NCBI GenBank assembly: GCA_051530055.1
Contig: CM121343.1
Location: 2,542,001-2,606,000 of the forward strand
Length of the DNA stretch: 64,000 nucleotides
Source: Neoechinorhynchus agilis
Lineage: Eukaryota; Acanthocephala
Direction: 5' to 3'
Program-made: the position numbers and the translations under genes
The notes under the pieces: model-generated
Databases searched by the model: none
Told to the model about the DNA's origin: nothing
Seen by the model: only the letters and a program-made list of their open reading frames with translations
In this document: piece after piece, positions 35,341 through 45,980 of the stretch
Numbering within the stretch: the stretch's first letter is position 1
Layout: the number at the start of each line of letters is the position of its first letter

Positions 35341-35930
35341 CTAGTTGACATGCTTCAAATTGATTGTTAATATCTTTACAATAATTTTTTTATTCCCGGG
35401 CTTCCTGAGATGGATCTCTTGGAGCGCGTGATAATCATTTAGCTTGGCTAAATTTGTCGTCCCACCGCAGTTCCATTGTAGCACCCTCAGATCCCCCACA
35501 GTTACCTGAGCCATTGAGTCATCATATAATTCTGGCAGCTCCATTTGATATAAGGGATGCCGTGCTATTTTTGATAATCGAGGATTGATTCGCGACGATG
35601 TTAGCGACGAATTTAGCGTCTGATGCCTCGAGTTCAATAAAGGAATCAGGATTTTCAGATGGGAACAGATTGGGTTCTATGACTTGTTTTTTGAAACCTT
35701 GAGGATCCAAGTCCGAATTACCAACCCTTTTACGTGCACAGTTATCCGGCCCTTTAATACATGAAGAAAGTAAATTCGGAAGATCGTCCAAATTTGTATT
35801 GAAATTGTTGTTGGAGGATACAAGGAGCGGTTTCGAGGTGCCACATTATGATCTTTACTAATAGCCAATACTTTTTGAATTCTGGGCATCCTCTGTAGAA
35901 AGTGGAGTGTGGTCCATTGCAATTCGCTCA
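35341..35930 (-). mobile_element. 5' part of a LINE: ORF end and start of endonuclease
   Basis: In one minus-strand frame the text GDLRVLQWNCGGTTNLAKLN (about 35430-35500) matches the opening of the APE-type endonuclease of LINEs (RVLQWNCRG...K). Another frame (35522-35791) upstream of it looks like the preceding linker. No reverse transcriptase follows within reach, so the element is truncated, and at least one frame change is present. Confidence 0.5.
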
Positions 35931-36023
35931 TCGCTTATTGTTTCTGTTGGGGCAATTGTCCGATGCATAGTCAGTTTTTGCGCAATTGCTGCATCTTGGA
36001 GAAGCAAGGTGAGTGTCGAGCTG

Positions 36024-37386
36024 TTGGTGGCTATTCTGAAAACCGTTACTCACCCCCGTCCACACTCACTTGTGTGTCCGATCAATAACGTCAACGTCAT
36101 GGTAGCATCCTGTCCCTCCTCCTAAAAACTCATCATATGGCCTCCTTGGAAATCTCCGTATCCTGGAACTCCTTCTTACTTGCACCACTTCTCAACTACC
36201 GCTGGACGGGGACTGATTAGCTGTTCGATCGATATCTCGCCTCTCAAGTGTCTGTGGATGCTCCCCTGTTTCCTCCAACTTGCCTGATTGCCTACCTTTA
36301 TTTCCTCCAACACTGGAACATCCGAACTCATTCCTTCCCCACCTTCCTTCCATTCACGTTCTTGTAACAAATTACCATGAATTCGCCTATTTCATCCTTC
36401 GTCATCGTGTATGGGATACGACACTGGACCGGTGTTTCTGATTATCCTTCCAGCTTCCCATTTGCTGTTCTTTTTGAACCAAACGTTCTGTTCCGCCTTG
36501 AACGATCATTTCTCCAACTCCTCCCTTTTTTCCTCGAGGTCCACATAGTCATCTTCCATCTTGGGTGGCAACATACTGTCCAATATTCCTCTTAATATTT
36601 TACCCAATAACGCAGGTGCCTCTCCCGTGGATGAGTGGGGAGTATTCCGATACGCAAAAAGAAAATCCAGCAAATCATTTTGATATATCTTCCCGTTTAA
36701 TGCCATTGACCTCGTTTTGAAAGTGCGCACCATCCGTTCGTTTGAGGGTGATATGGACTCGCTATTGCGTGAAAAATTCCTCGCTTTAGGCAAAATTGGT
36801 GGAACTCCTCCGAAACAAACTGAGGACCATTATCAGTCACGATCTTATGAGGCATTCCGAATCTTGCAAAAGTTTCTCCTAATCGGAGCAAGAAACTGGA
36901 AGTCGTTGCATCACGTCCCAAATTGAATGTCTCAAGCCACTTAGTTGTTGCGTCTGACAGGTCCCGCCATTTTCCTTCGGTACATTCCAAGGGATCAAAG
37001 GTAACTTTGGTACATTAGGTCCGTTGCTCTGACATCTCTACGAATTTCTAACTCCATATTTGGCCACCATACTACATAACGTGCCAAAGCGCCTTCATTC
37101 CCTCAATTCCCGGGTGACCTCTGTGCAGTGCCTCGATCACATGATGCCTCAAATCCCTGGGAGCCACGATCCTATCACTGACGTGGATATCTGAGCTGCC
37201 TTCTGGTTTTCTAGGAGCTTATTTGTGGTCTCCATTTGCTGCTTCAGCAGCAACAACAGCTCATCTTTGTTTCCCTCGTCGCCAAATGTTGAACTGTTAG
37301 TGGCCGATTGAGACATAACTAACGTTTTTATTCTCAAAACCGTTACTCACCCCCTTGTGTGTCCGATCAATAACGTCATGCTAGCA
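36024..37386 (-). mobile_element. short Ty3/gypsy-like fossil with small end repeats
   Basis: Read on the minus strand, the parts are a short gag-like coiled segment (about 37150-37337), the zinc-binding head of an integrase (about 37055-37150), the integrase core (about 36700-36990) and its continuation (about 36506-36750). The ends are related direct repeats of about 84 bp (36024-36107) and 92 bp (37295-37386), with TG and CA at their edges, which could be very short LTRs. It is broken, lacks most of the internal region and has a few breaks. Age: old. Confidence 0.55.
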
Positions 37387-37387
37387 G

Positions 37388-37725
37388 TGAGGACAATGTT
37401 GAGCCCAATGGCCCCATTTGCGACATAAATTGCATTGAGGAAAAATGTAGTCGTCTTGAACCGATCCTGATTTAAGCGAGAAGCGTAATTCGAAGGGATT
37501 GCTCGCAGGAAGTCTTGACATTCTCGATTTTAGGAAAAAGTTGATTTTAACATTGAAGCGAGATTCAAAGGCCTCTCTCTTCTCATTAGAAATGCTGGGT
37601 TGCAGCCCATTAGCCAGGAACTGGAGATTCTCATTGTACCAGCGAAATAAGTTATGTGATGTATCCTTGTGATCCCATCATTATTAAAAGATCGGGCCCA
37701 TGGAGTAATGATATTGTTGTACATG
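37388..37725 (-). mobile_element. gag-like zinc-knuckle fossil
   Basis: A minus-strand frame ends in a CCHC zinc knuckle (37388-37437: CNLC, then H, then C at the standard spacing), preceded by a stretch typical of retroelement gag or LINE ORF1 proteins. It lies just outside the end repeat of the neighbouring Ty3-like fossil, so it may be a different copy. It is a fragment. Confidence 0.4.
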
Positions 37726-37897
37726 ATATCTTTCGGCGAGATCGGGTTTGTAGTGAATGTTAAAATATGAGGCCATCTCTTGATAGGAGGAACAGAATAA
37801 TTATCCTGAGAGTGATTAGATGTCTCGAAGGGAGTAATCGGTGTGGTCGATAGTTGTGCGTTGATATGCGAACAAGCTGCAGATCGATTTGGAGAAA

Positions 37898-38280
37898 TTA
37901 GATCGTTTGAAGATGTTGACTGTTGAAGGATATAAGTCCTCCAACAGGGGTTTTGAGTTTGAAGATGGTTTGGAGAGCAGTTGCTCTCATAAAGCTGAGG
38001 TTATAGGAAACCTCAGGACATTGGCTGGTCGTTTGCCACCGTCCGCTGCAACAATGAATGGTTGCATCGTCACCAACTCTTAGATGTGAGACCATATTCA
38101 ACCTAATGGTATCGATCCTATGGCCCGTAGTCAAAGAGTGGGAACTATAGCAGAGTTCGTGTCCTGTTTCTTCAGTGAATAACGATGTTCCCTCATCCTC
38201 CTCCCAAAGTTATTTGCCTGGCCAATATAGCAGCGATCACAATTCGAGAAAGGTATTCTATATACTGCACCACCTGGACC
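37898..38280 (-). mobile_element. Penelope-like element remnant, GIY-YIG endonuclease end
   Basis: The minus strand near 38130-38275 reads VYRIPFSNCDRCYIGQ and then FGRRMREHRYSLKK, the GIY-YIG nuclease pattern with its CCHH-like spacing used by Penelope-like retroelements. The phrase HSLTTGHRIDTIRL just after it, in another frame, fits the same family's end. It is a broken fragment. A long hairpin (38298-38504) stands directly upstream on the same strand. Confidence 0.55.
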
Positions 38281-38297
38281 TTCATGATTGCTCGGAC

Positions 38298-38504
38298 ATC
38301 ATTCAATTTTTAGTCAATCCCTTTCTTGTCCGGCTTATTTATTTAGGCATAAAGCCAAACCAATTACATCAGAGAAGTGATATAACCACATAGTCTCTAA
38401 TGTCGGTAGAGACTATGTCGTTGTATCACTTCTCTGATGTAATTGGTTTGGCTTTATGCCTAAATAAGCCGGACAAGAAAGGGATTGACTAAAAATTGAA
38501 TGAT
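38298..38504. repeat. 207-bp near-perfect hairpin, 7-nt loop
   Basis: Left arm 38298-38399, loop atgtcgg (38400-38406), right arm 38407-38504. The arms are complementary over about 98 bp, with one 4-bp indel (ttatttatttagg against ttatttagg) and two mismatches near the loop. Its position next to a Penelope-like endonuclease remnant suggests it belongs to that element's end. Confidence 0.75.
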
Positions 38505-38777
38505 GATAACAATACCGGCTTGCCAGTAAAACTTAAAAAAAATTGCTCGAACAGATCAAGCCATGGAAATTATTTCTTCATTTGGAATAGACGAGCGTAC
38601 GTTTGCTCTGGTGGCCTGTTAATAAAACTCTGGATAAACTCTAATAGAAGGAATCGTCAACTCAAGAAACACACGGTCCTTATCCGATGTCACGTCTGTC
38701 GGCTTGTAGTAAATATCTTTTTCATGATTTTTTGAAGAATAAGCGCAACGGATTGAAGATGACCAAAGTAACAATGA
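38505..38777. other. unassigned, possible exon fragments
   Basis: A plus-strand ATG at about 38562 opens MEIISSFGIDE before a GTACGT donor, and a TCTAATAG acceptor about 50 nt on keeps a frame (GIVNSRNTRSLSDVTS). I could not continue it, so it is noted only. Confidence 0.15.
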
Positions 38778-39276
38778 GTCAAAGTTTCGACGGTACTTCA
38801 TCCAAAAAGAAGTACTGCATTTCCATAATAGCATTTGCAAGATTAATTCGCTCAGTTCTCATGTATATAGCGTATAAAACTATCACATCTCAGCGATAAC
38901 GGAAGATGAAACAATTTTCCTTTTGCATTTTAGTAATCGTTAGGTAAATCAAAGATAAATCTGGTTATTTTGGTTACTTGTAAATACCCGAGAGAGAGAA
39001 ATCGTTAAAGTCGAATGTGTATTTTGACAGATTGAATCAATCATTATGATCACAGCCACACATCATGAGAGTTCATATGACTCGGGAACCCGAGATCGTC
39101 GGGTTCGATAAGACTAAAGTTTTCTGTATAGAACAGAGAAAATTTCATCGACTCATTAAAGAGTGCCAGGTAACAAAGCAAAAATTTCCCTCGAATTTTC
39201 GTTAGTTTTAATCTAAATACACTCAGGGAGGTAGATCTTCGCCTTTGATAATGATTCAATCAGTCGAGATCTATTA
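38778..39276. repeat. 499-bp duplication, copy 1
   Basis: By reading both, this segment appears identical to 45482-45980, in the same orientation, 6704 bp apart. It starts gtcaaagtttcgacgg and ends gagatctatta. It has no TG..CA ends and no recognised gene. Open frames within it are identical in both copies. Confidence 0.85.
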
Positions 39277-39471
39277 GACTTTAGATCGACCAAAATAATA
39301 CAATGGCGAAATTCGCTTATGTTTTGTGTGGTATTTATGCCTCGGTCCTCCAATAGCACTTGAAATGTAAAATACAAGCTACGGTCGGAGAACAACTCGA
39401 AGTGCTGACTTTCGATTATGGCGTTGAGCTTAAGAAATTCGGTTTATGGTTGTTTACTCAGAATTTAATGC

Positions 39472-39477
39472 TTTATT
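39472..39477 (-). terminator. AATAAA on the minus strand
   Basis: Plus-strand TTTATT is about 50 nt beyond the minus-strand stop at 39527, where a poly(A) signal would be expected for that exon. Confidence 0.4.
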
Positions 39478-39526
39478 TACCTACAAAATAAATCATTGCA
39501 CACAAATTCTTCATTGATAGCGCTCG

Positions 39527-39709
39527 CTAACCTTCACTTTTGGACTCCACATTACGAATTCGGTAACCTGTGGTGATCAACAAAGTGCTCACAGAGACGA
39601 GATAAATCATCCCGGTGGTCAATTGTAATGACCTCACTGCCTTTTCATTGTTCCGGAAGAATGATACGATGGCTTCCTTCAAGGCTGGGAAAATCATATC
39701 TGCAGCAAT
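39527..39709 (-). CDS. probable terminal exon of an unassigned membrane protein
   Basis: After a good acceptor (cttacattttag) a minus-strand frame of 60 codons begins IAADMIFPALKEAIVSFF and contains one clear membrane span (GMIYLVSVSTLLITTGYRI), a short charged tail and a stop, with AATAAA 50 nt further on. I do not recognise the protein. The preceding exon should lie upstream on the minus strand (39720-40410), but I found no donor in the right phase. Confidence 0.35.
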   Translation of the reverse strand: MAADMIFPALKEAIVSFFRNNEKAVRSLQLTTGMIYLVSVSTLLITTGYRIRNVESKSEG

Positions 39710-39956
39710 CTAAAATGTAAGTGATTTTTCGCCGTTTCAATATTTTTTCAACGGAAATATCCTTAATTTAAGGATATTGCAATCTCTTCTCCTTTGAAGG
39801 TCTGAGAATACTTGACTCCTCTAAGAAGTATCGGTCCCGAAAGAAACTCCTGCCCAATTCAATGACCGAATCAGAAAGGGCTCTGTTTGGATTCAGGTCA
39901 GGAGTTTATCGATATTTCAATTCGGGAAATGAGATTGCTTGCTTACGCTGATTTAC

Positions 39957-40408
39957 CAAGGTATTCGATTTTGAAAGCGAACGCGTCGATCGAAGATGGG
40001 AAAAATTATTGGGTTTTGTCGGCAAAGTGTCATTAATTTTTCATTTTGAAATTGAATGATTCTACAAAACATTACGAACGAAGTAGTGATAAGAAAAGCG
40101 AATTCCAGATTCGAAATTTCGGAACGGGGATAATACGTTCGGCAGGCAAATCGAATATTAGTAACTTTTTGATTCGAATGGTTGAAAAGTGCACTATTAA
40201 ATTTAAATGCTGAATGTGATTCTAAAAGTTTCAAGCGCAGCATTTCATTTACTGTAGTTAAGATTCCCATTTTGTGAAAGAAAAATAGAATCCACACTGC
40301 ACAGCCAATAACGAGTAGAACCGATTTATTAAGAAAAGAGAGACATTGGTTCATTTTTGAGCAACAAAAGACCGAAATAACCGCCTCATTCGTTGTAAAC
40401 AAAAGCAT
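39957..40408 (-). CDS. probable first exon, type II membrane protein
   Basis: ATG at 40408 opens 150 codons ending at a possible donor (CCTTG|GTAAAT). Residues about 28-45 (SVLLVIGCAVWILFFFHKMG) make one membrane anchor near the N-terminus, followed by a lumen-like segment with NSALFNHS and a CRTYYPRSE stretch. This is the layout of a Golgi glycosyltransferase-type protein, but no family motif is visible. It may belong with the exon at 39527-39709. The link is not shown. Confidence 0.3.
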
Positions 40409-40459
40409 CTACTAAACGAAAGCACAATCGTTAAAGAAATTACAAAGAAGATTTATAAC

Positions 40460-42097
40460 TCACTTTTGGTTGGACTCGTCTTCACTGGTTTCAATCAACG
40501 TTTCAATCGAAGGTGGAAGTTCTTGATCTTTTCGTCTTCGGAAAAGGCGACACGACTTCATGAAGCATTTACGATTTTCTACTTCATTACTTTTTATATC
40601 ACTTAGAGCCGATCCACTTGGTGCAACATTTGCAACGGAATATAGATTTTCATCTTCCCAATCAAAACCGCAATCATTCTTAAAACCTGAACGTTTCATC
40701 AAATTCTTAAACAATGATCGCATGTAATCATAATCCGGATCTTCATAATAACCGAGTTTACGTGCGTATTCAAGATATTTACCAAATTCGTCTAAACAGA
40801 ACATTTATAAATAAAAGAGTACTTTTCAAACGAAAAGTTTTATTGCCAATGACCATTTCGAATTCTCAAAAAATAGTTTGCTGCGGTTGGAGACATTGCT
40901 TAATTCTAATAAAGGCGAATGATTAACCTTCAAAGATCACCGTTTTTTAGGCCAATATAGAAATCTGTTGGCTCTCCTGCATTGTAGACAAAATGCTCCT
41001 TTCGGACAAAAAGGTTTTTTGCCCATTTAAACGGACGAGTGTCTTACATCTCATCAAATCGTGGGTTGAGGAGAGCCCAGCAAAACAAATGAATGTTAAT
41101 CATTAATTCAAAAGGTTTAGTAAACCCAAAACAAAGATAGGAAAGTCGTCTGAGTGGAGTAGCACTGACAAATAGAATTCTATAGAATACAAACCTGGAA
41201 GATTAGTGCATAAATCTTTGACTGAAGTATTTATCTTTAGATCTTCGACTATATTGAATCTTTGTTTCACTGTTTCAGCAATGACATTCATCCAAGGAAG
41301 CTTTCCTTTTAAGAAATAAACAAGAAGGTACCCAAGCGATTCAAGATCATCTCGGGGGCTTTGCGTGGCTCCTCTATGAGCTTTACGGCTCATAAATCGC
41401 AAGGTACCTAAGGCTGGTCCTCGATCTCTATAATCGAAATATTTTCCAGTCTTTGTGCTTCTGTAATAACAAGCAAGACCAAAATCAATTAAGTAGATTT
41501 TCCGTTTTAAATGAGATCTCCTTCCAATTACTAGATTCTGCGGTTTTAAGTCGCGATGTACCAAAGATTTTTCATGGACAAATTTTAGCCGCTCGAGACA
41601 TTGAACGGCTATCATACAGACTGTTTGCAAGGTACTGGAACCGTTGTTGACCATTTTCAAAGAAACCAAATTTCGGTCAACAGCAGTTTCTTAAATGATC
41701 GACCGCAGTGGCTATAAAGTGATTCAAGGTCTTCGCCCAACAATTCAATTGTCATGGCATTGTTTTTATCAAACCTGCCATAATTGTGCACTTTCGGAAA
41801 TCCATTATCGTACCCTCCAAGTATTTGATAGATTTTATATTCCTTGAACAGTTTTGAATTTCGTTTATCTGCTTTTTCGACCTTCATTGCCATCTCCTCG
41901 CTTGTTAGCATATTTTTGCAAAGATAAACCGTCCCAAATGCACCACTGGAAATTTTTGATATTAAACGATATTTGTTTTTGAGGTCATCAACCAATTTAA
42001 ATCTCTCGTTTTCTTGAACTCCGTCACGTCCACTAACTTCAGAGCTACTGCTCTCTTGTTCGTCGTAAAGGCTGGAGAAAATTGGATCACGAAACAT
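40460..42097 (-). CDS. casein kinase 1-like protein kinase
   Basis: Three exons are proposed, 42097-41682, 41634-41195 and 40791-40460; introns 47 and 403 nt; about 395 residues. The first in-frame ATG is at 42097 (MFRDPIFSS). The frame stays open to about 42226 without an ATG, so an upstream exon is possible. Kinase landmarks: ISSGAFGTVYL (P loop), MAMKVEKADK (lysine), LVHRDLKPQN (catalytic loop), YLIDFGLACYY (DFG), and QSPRDDLESLGYLLVYF, which is diagnostic for the CK1/TTBK group. The last exon starts DEFGKYLEYARKLGYYEDPDYDY, as at the end of CK1 domains. The CK1 activation phrase normally ending in SINTHLG is LRFMSRKAHRGA. Catalytic residues are present, so it may be active. The 47-nt intron junction could instead use a donor 15 nt later. 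Nematodes have large CK1-like sets, often testis-expressed. Confidence 0.8.
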
Positions 42098-43070
42098 GGA
42101 GATGAGTTTCACGTCAATGTGTTTGCGAGTGCGATTCTCTGTTCGGGTTGATCTTTTGGCGATTTCGTTGCCATGGTTACGCTTCAACGATAATTCGAGT
42201 TCTTCGAAAACGAGCACCCTACCCAAATATTAAATTACGATTAACTTTTCTTTACCAGACTCAGTTGAATTCAGGCGAGGAAACCATATTAAGAAATCGA
42301 TGACTGAACAGTAAATCCACATCTTTGTGGGTCGTTTTCAAGTTTGTTGGTGCCGTAGTTACGTCTCGTCCAAACTCAAATAGAGTTTTGTTTTATCCTC
42401 ACAACATTACAGTTAGACGTCCTATAAAAAATGAGAATTATATGTTGAAATTTAAAAAGAAGATTTGGGACAATTCACTCCAGCCTCAATTACAAAATAC
42501 CTTTTAGCAATGAGGATTTTCGTGAAAATAATCGTCAATATCTACGTGCCTATCAGATGAAATGTATTTCGGTCGCAAATTTAATAGATTTTTTATCTTT
42601 ATTTTTTTTAGGGTGGGTAAAGACTTATTTTCGGAAATGCTTTAGGATTCATCAGTCTGCCATAATGATCCGTCGAGGATAGTAGCTTTCTTTATGTTTT
42701 ACCCGCCTTAAGAATTAGATCAAAATGACTTTAAAGCCATTAAGGCCTACGCGAAGGTCGAAAATTATCAAATAAATAAATCAATTATTATAATTCGCTA
42801 TAAAAGAGTTAACTTTTCGTCTATAAAAAATTTTGTACCAAAATAATGAAAGTACGGTCTATGCGATCCTCTGTTCGGCGACAGTTGATGTATCTGTACC
42901 CCGGGGATCTTTTTCCATAAAGTTTCATTCACATGTCAAAATAATCGATATTTGATTACATCCTTCCCTCGTGCCAGCGATCTTCAAAGTGAGTTGATTT
43001 TGGTTTTGAAGGCAAGGAGGTAAATTGATGCATATTTTGTGCAGAGGATCACATGAAATTTTAGTGTTCA
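42098..43070. other. intergenic, kinase promoter side
   Basis: Besides a weak module-like phrase near 42632-42660 (tttcggaaat..gattcatcagtc), I see no gene. A run of T and A lies at 42595-42612. Confidence 0.3.
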
Positions 43071-45380
43071 ATCAAGTGAAATACTATTTGATTGTATATA
43101 AACACGTTTTATTTATGTAAGAAAAGAACGATCCACACACTTGCCAGCATCTTTCTTTGCTGAAGGTGTCTGGATGACGGATGTTGAAGGCAAGGGAGGT
43201 GGGACTGGTCATTGAAGGGTTGTTAATGTGGGATCGGAGGCTTTGTACAGGAGATGGCCGATTAGGAGTCTTTCCTTGTTCTCCGGTTAATAAGGAAAGA
43301 TTGGGCTTGGGGGAAGAAAGATTTTCGGTAGAGGGTGGTACGAGCGAGGGGGGATGAAAAAGGTTGGGGTTACGAGTGTTTACGAAGGAAGAGTATTTAG
43401 AGATGAGGGAAGAAAATTGTGTGGGGGGGGGTTGAAGAAGACGGAGGGCGTTTTTGGAGAAAATGGAGTGGAGGTGGGCGTCGAGGGGAGGGAGTGAAGT
43501 CCCACATATTCTCGCTGCTCTCTTGTGGAAGGTCTCGAGGGAATGGAGAGCATTGACGGAGAGGGCGAGGAAAGTGTATGTAAAGATAGGGAGGATGACA
43601 GAAAGATAAAAGTGAGCAAGGTATTTAGGGGATACGCCAAGACGCCGGAGGACTTTGAGAAGGTAAAGACGAGGATTTGCTTTAGAGAGGGTCAATGAAA
43701 TGTGGGCATCCCATTTAAGGTTTTCTTGCAAAATCAGGCCCAGTATTCGGAGAGAAGAGCAGCGTTGGATAGGGAGAGGGAGTGCGTTTGGAAGTGTGGG
43801 GGGCAAGCTCAAAAGATTTGGATAAATTTAGGGAGAGGTTTAGGGTGGAGAACCAGGAAATGAGATGGTTGATCTCGTCCATGGTAGTGGAGAGGGAGAG
43901 AGAGACGGAGATGCGACCTTAATGACTGTGAGGTCATCTGCATAAAGATAATGTTTGGTAGGGGAGTGAGGGGATGGAGGTCATTTAGAAAAATGTCAAA
44001 GAGGAGAGGGGAAAGTACGGCGCCTTGGGGGACCCCTTTAAATATGGACAGAGAAGAGGAACAAGAAGTTCCACATTGGATATATTGTTTGCGGTTGGAG
44101 AGGAAAGAGGAAATTCAAGCGAGTTGCCAGGTTGGGAGGCTAAAGGAAGCACATGATTGGATGAGAAAGGAGTGATCTACCGACTCGAACGCCCTGGAAA
44201 TATCCAGTTGCACGAGACGGACGGTTGATTCTAGATTGGAATCTAAGCTGCGCACAAGCGTATCGTAGATGCAGAGGAGGGCGTCAGAACAAGAGTAATT
44301 GGGACGGAAAGCGAATTGGGAAGGGGAGGTGTTTTTGAGGAAGAAGGGAAGTAGGCGGGTTTTAAAACATTTTTCTAAGATTTTAGAGAAAGGTGAGAGG
44401 ATAGAGATGGGACGAAAGGATGTGGGGAAAAACGGCTTATCGTTTTTGGGTATGGGGACGACAGGGCTTCCTTAATACACGATGGGAAAGAGCCCAATAG
44501 AAAGCTAAGGTTCGTTTTTGCGTTGGAGGATCGATAAGTTCCGGGATGATGAAACGAATGGCACAATTTGGGATAGTCGAATTAGGGAAAGAATTGCGCG
44601 GCAGGCGTTTAAGGATCCCTAGGATTTCGAGAGGGGAAACTGAGGAAAAGGCATGTATGAATGGACGGGTCAAAAAATGAGAAGGGAGGTTGGGACAATG
44701 GATGGGAGGTTTGGGGAGTTAAGGATTGAGAGGCGTTCAGATTTTGGGAGAGATGCGAAGGGGGTGGATCTACCAAGACCAGCTACATTTTTTATTTCAT
44801 GCCACCAGTTTCGATTGGGAACGGACGAGAGACGAGATGAGATTAATAGTTTGCGGGCTATACGGATTACCTGACCGGAAAGCTTCGGTGATCTGCATTT
44901 GAAGGGTTTTTAGAAAAGGCGAGAACCATGAAGAGTCGCGGTTCGAGATTCGTATTGTTTTGCGAGGAAAGGAGGCCTTCATCGCAGATTTTATAAGATC
45001 TAACAAAGAGCCCGTTGCAATCGAGGAGTCGGGGCCAAAGATGGTAGAGCGGTTTTGCGTGATAAGAGAATTGGCACATGCAGCAAAGGATTGGGTATGA
45101 TGATCACGTTTATCCCAGAAAACGTAGGGGTCGGAAAGGGAATGTTTTTGAGGTGATGAGGGAGAAAGAAGGATCGAACAATGGTCAGACGAGGCGATCG
45201 GGGAAGTTTGGTAGTGCACGAATATTGCCTGATGTTTGAGAAAATTTTATATAGGCGGGAGGAGAAGCGTGTAGGGAAAGTAACGAGTTGGGAGAGATGT
45301 TCCAGTCCCATGATTGATTAAGTTTTCTTTTTAAATGGACACTTGGGTTAGATGTTGTAATACTAAACAAAATCTTTATT
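43071..45380 (-). mobile_element. decayed LINE (Jockey/CR1-like), endonuclease end plus reverse transcriptase
   Basis: Read on the minus strand: LSQLVTFPTRFSSRLYKIF and SSDHCSILLS (about 45170-45310) are the end of the APE endonuclease. SQFAFRPNYSCSDALL and GVPQGAVLSPLLFDIFLNDL (about 43990-44300) are reverse transcriptase blocks, YADD is at 43933-43944, and LGLILQENLKWDAHI (about 43730) begins the thumb. The final frame ends at 43084. The endonuclease start is missing, and the motifs fall in different frames (at least three frame changes, for example between GVPQG and YADD), so it is a pseudo-element. A hairpin-module-like sequence (about 45386-45420) lies at its 5' side. Confidence 0.8.
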
Positions 45381-45481
45381 TCCGCGCTTTCACAGTCTTA
45401 CGGCTTCCTCAGGAATCTACAATGGCACGTAGAAATGTGAAGTTTGTTAAACAAGCGACAACGAAGCGGAAAGTTCGTCCC

Positions 45482-45980
45482 GTCAAAGTTTCGACGGTAC
45501 TTCATCCAAAAAGAAGTACTGCATTTCCATAATAGCATTTGCAAGATTAATTCGCTCAGTTCTCATGTATATAGCGTATAAAACTATCACATCTCAGCGA
45601 TAACGGAAGATGAAACAATTTTCCTTTTGCATTTTAGTAATCGTTAGGTAAATCAAAGATAAATCTGGTTATTTTGGTTACTTGTAAATACCCGAGAGAG
45701 AGAAATCGTTAAAGTCGAATGTGTATTTTGACAGATTGAATCAATCATTATGATCACAGCCACACATCATGAGAGTTCATATGACTCGGGAACCCGAGAT
45801 CGTCGGGTTCGATAAGACTAAAGTTTTCTGTATAGAACAGAGAAAATTTCATCGACTCATTAAAGAGTGCCAGGTAACAAAGCAAAAATTTCCCTCGAAT
45901 TTTCGTTAGTTTTAATCTAAATACACTCAGGGAGGTAGATCTTCGCCTTTGATAATGATTCAATCAGTCGAGATCTATTA
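45482..45980. repeat. 499-bp duplication, copy 2
   Basis: Identical by reading to 38778-39276 in the same orientation. It begins right after the small block 45386-45480 and ends at gagatctatta. The 6.7 kb between the copies holds the kinase and the LINE remnant. Confidence 0.85.

Noticed and set aside
38400-38420. hammerhead ribozyme in the Penelope-associated hairpin
   Set aside because: Penelope-type elements can carry hammerheads, but the conserved CTGATGA and GAAA core is not present together here.
39100-39115. tRNA B-box-like gggttcgataag in the 499-bp repeat
   Set aside because: No matching A box at tRNA distance and no cloverleaf could be drawn.
38778-45980. LTR pair formed by the 499-bp repeats
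   Set aside because: No TG..CA ends, no target duplication, and the interior holds host-type genes on the minus strand rather than retroelement parts.
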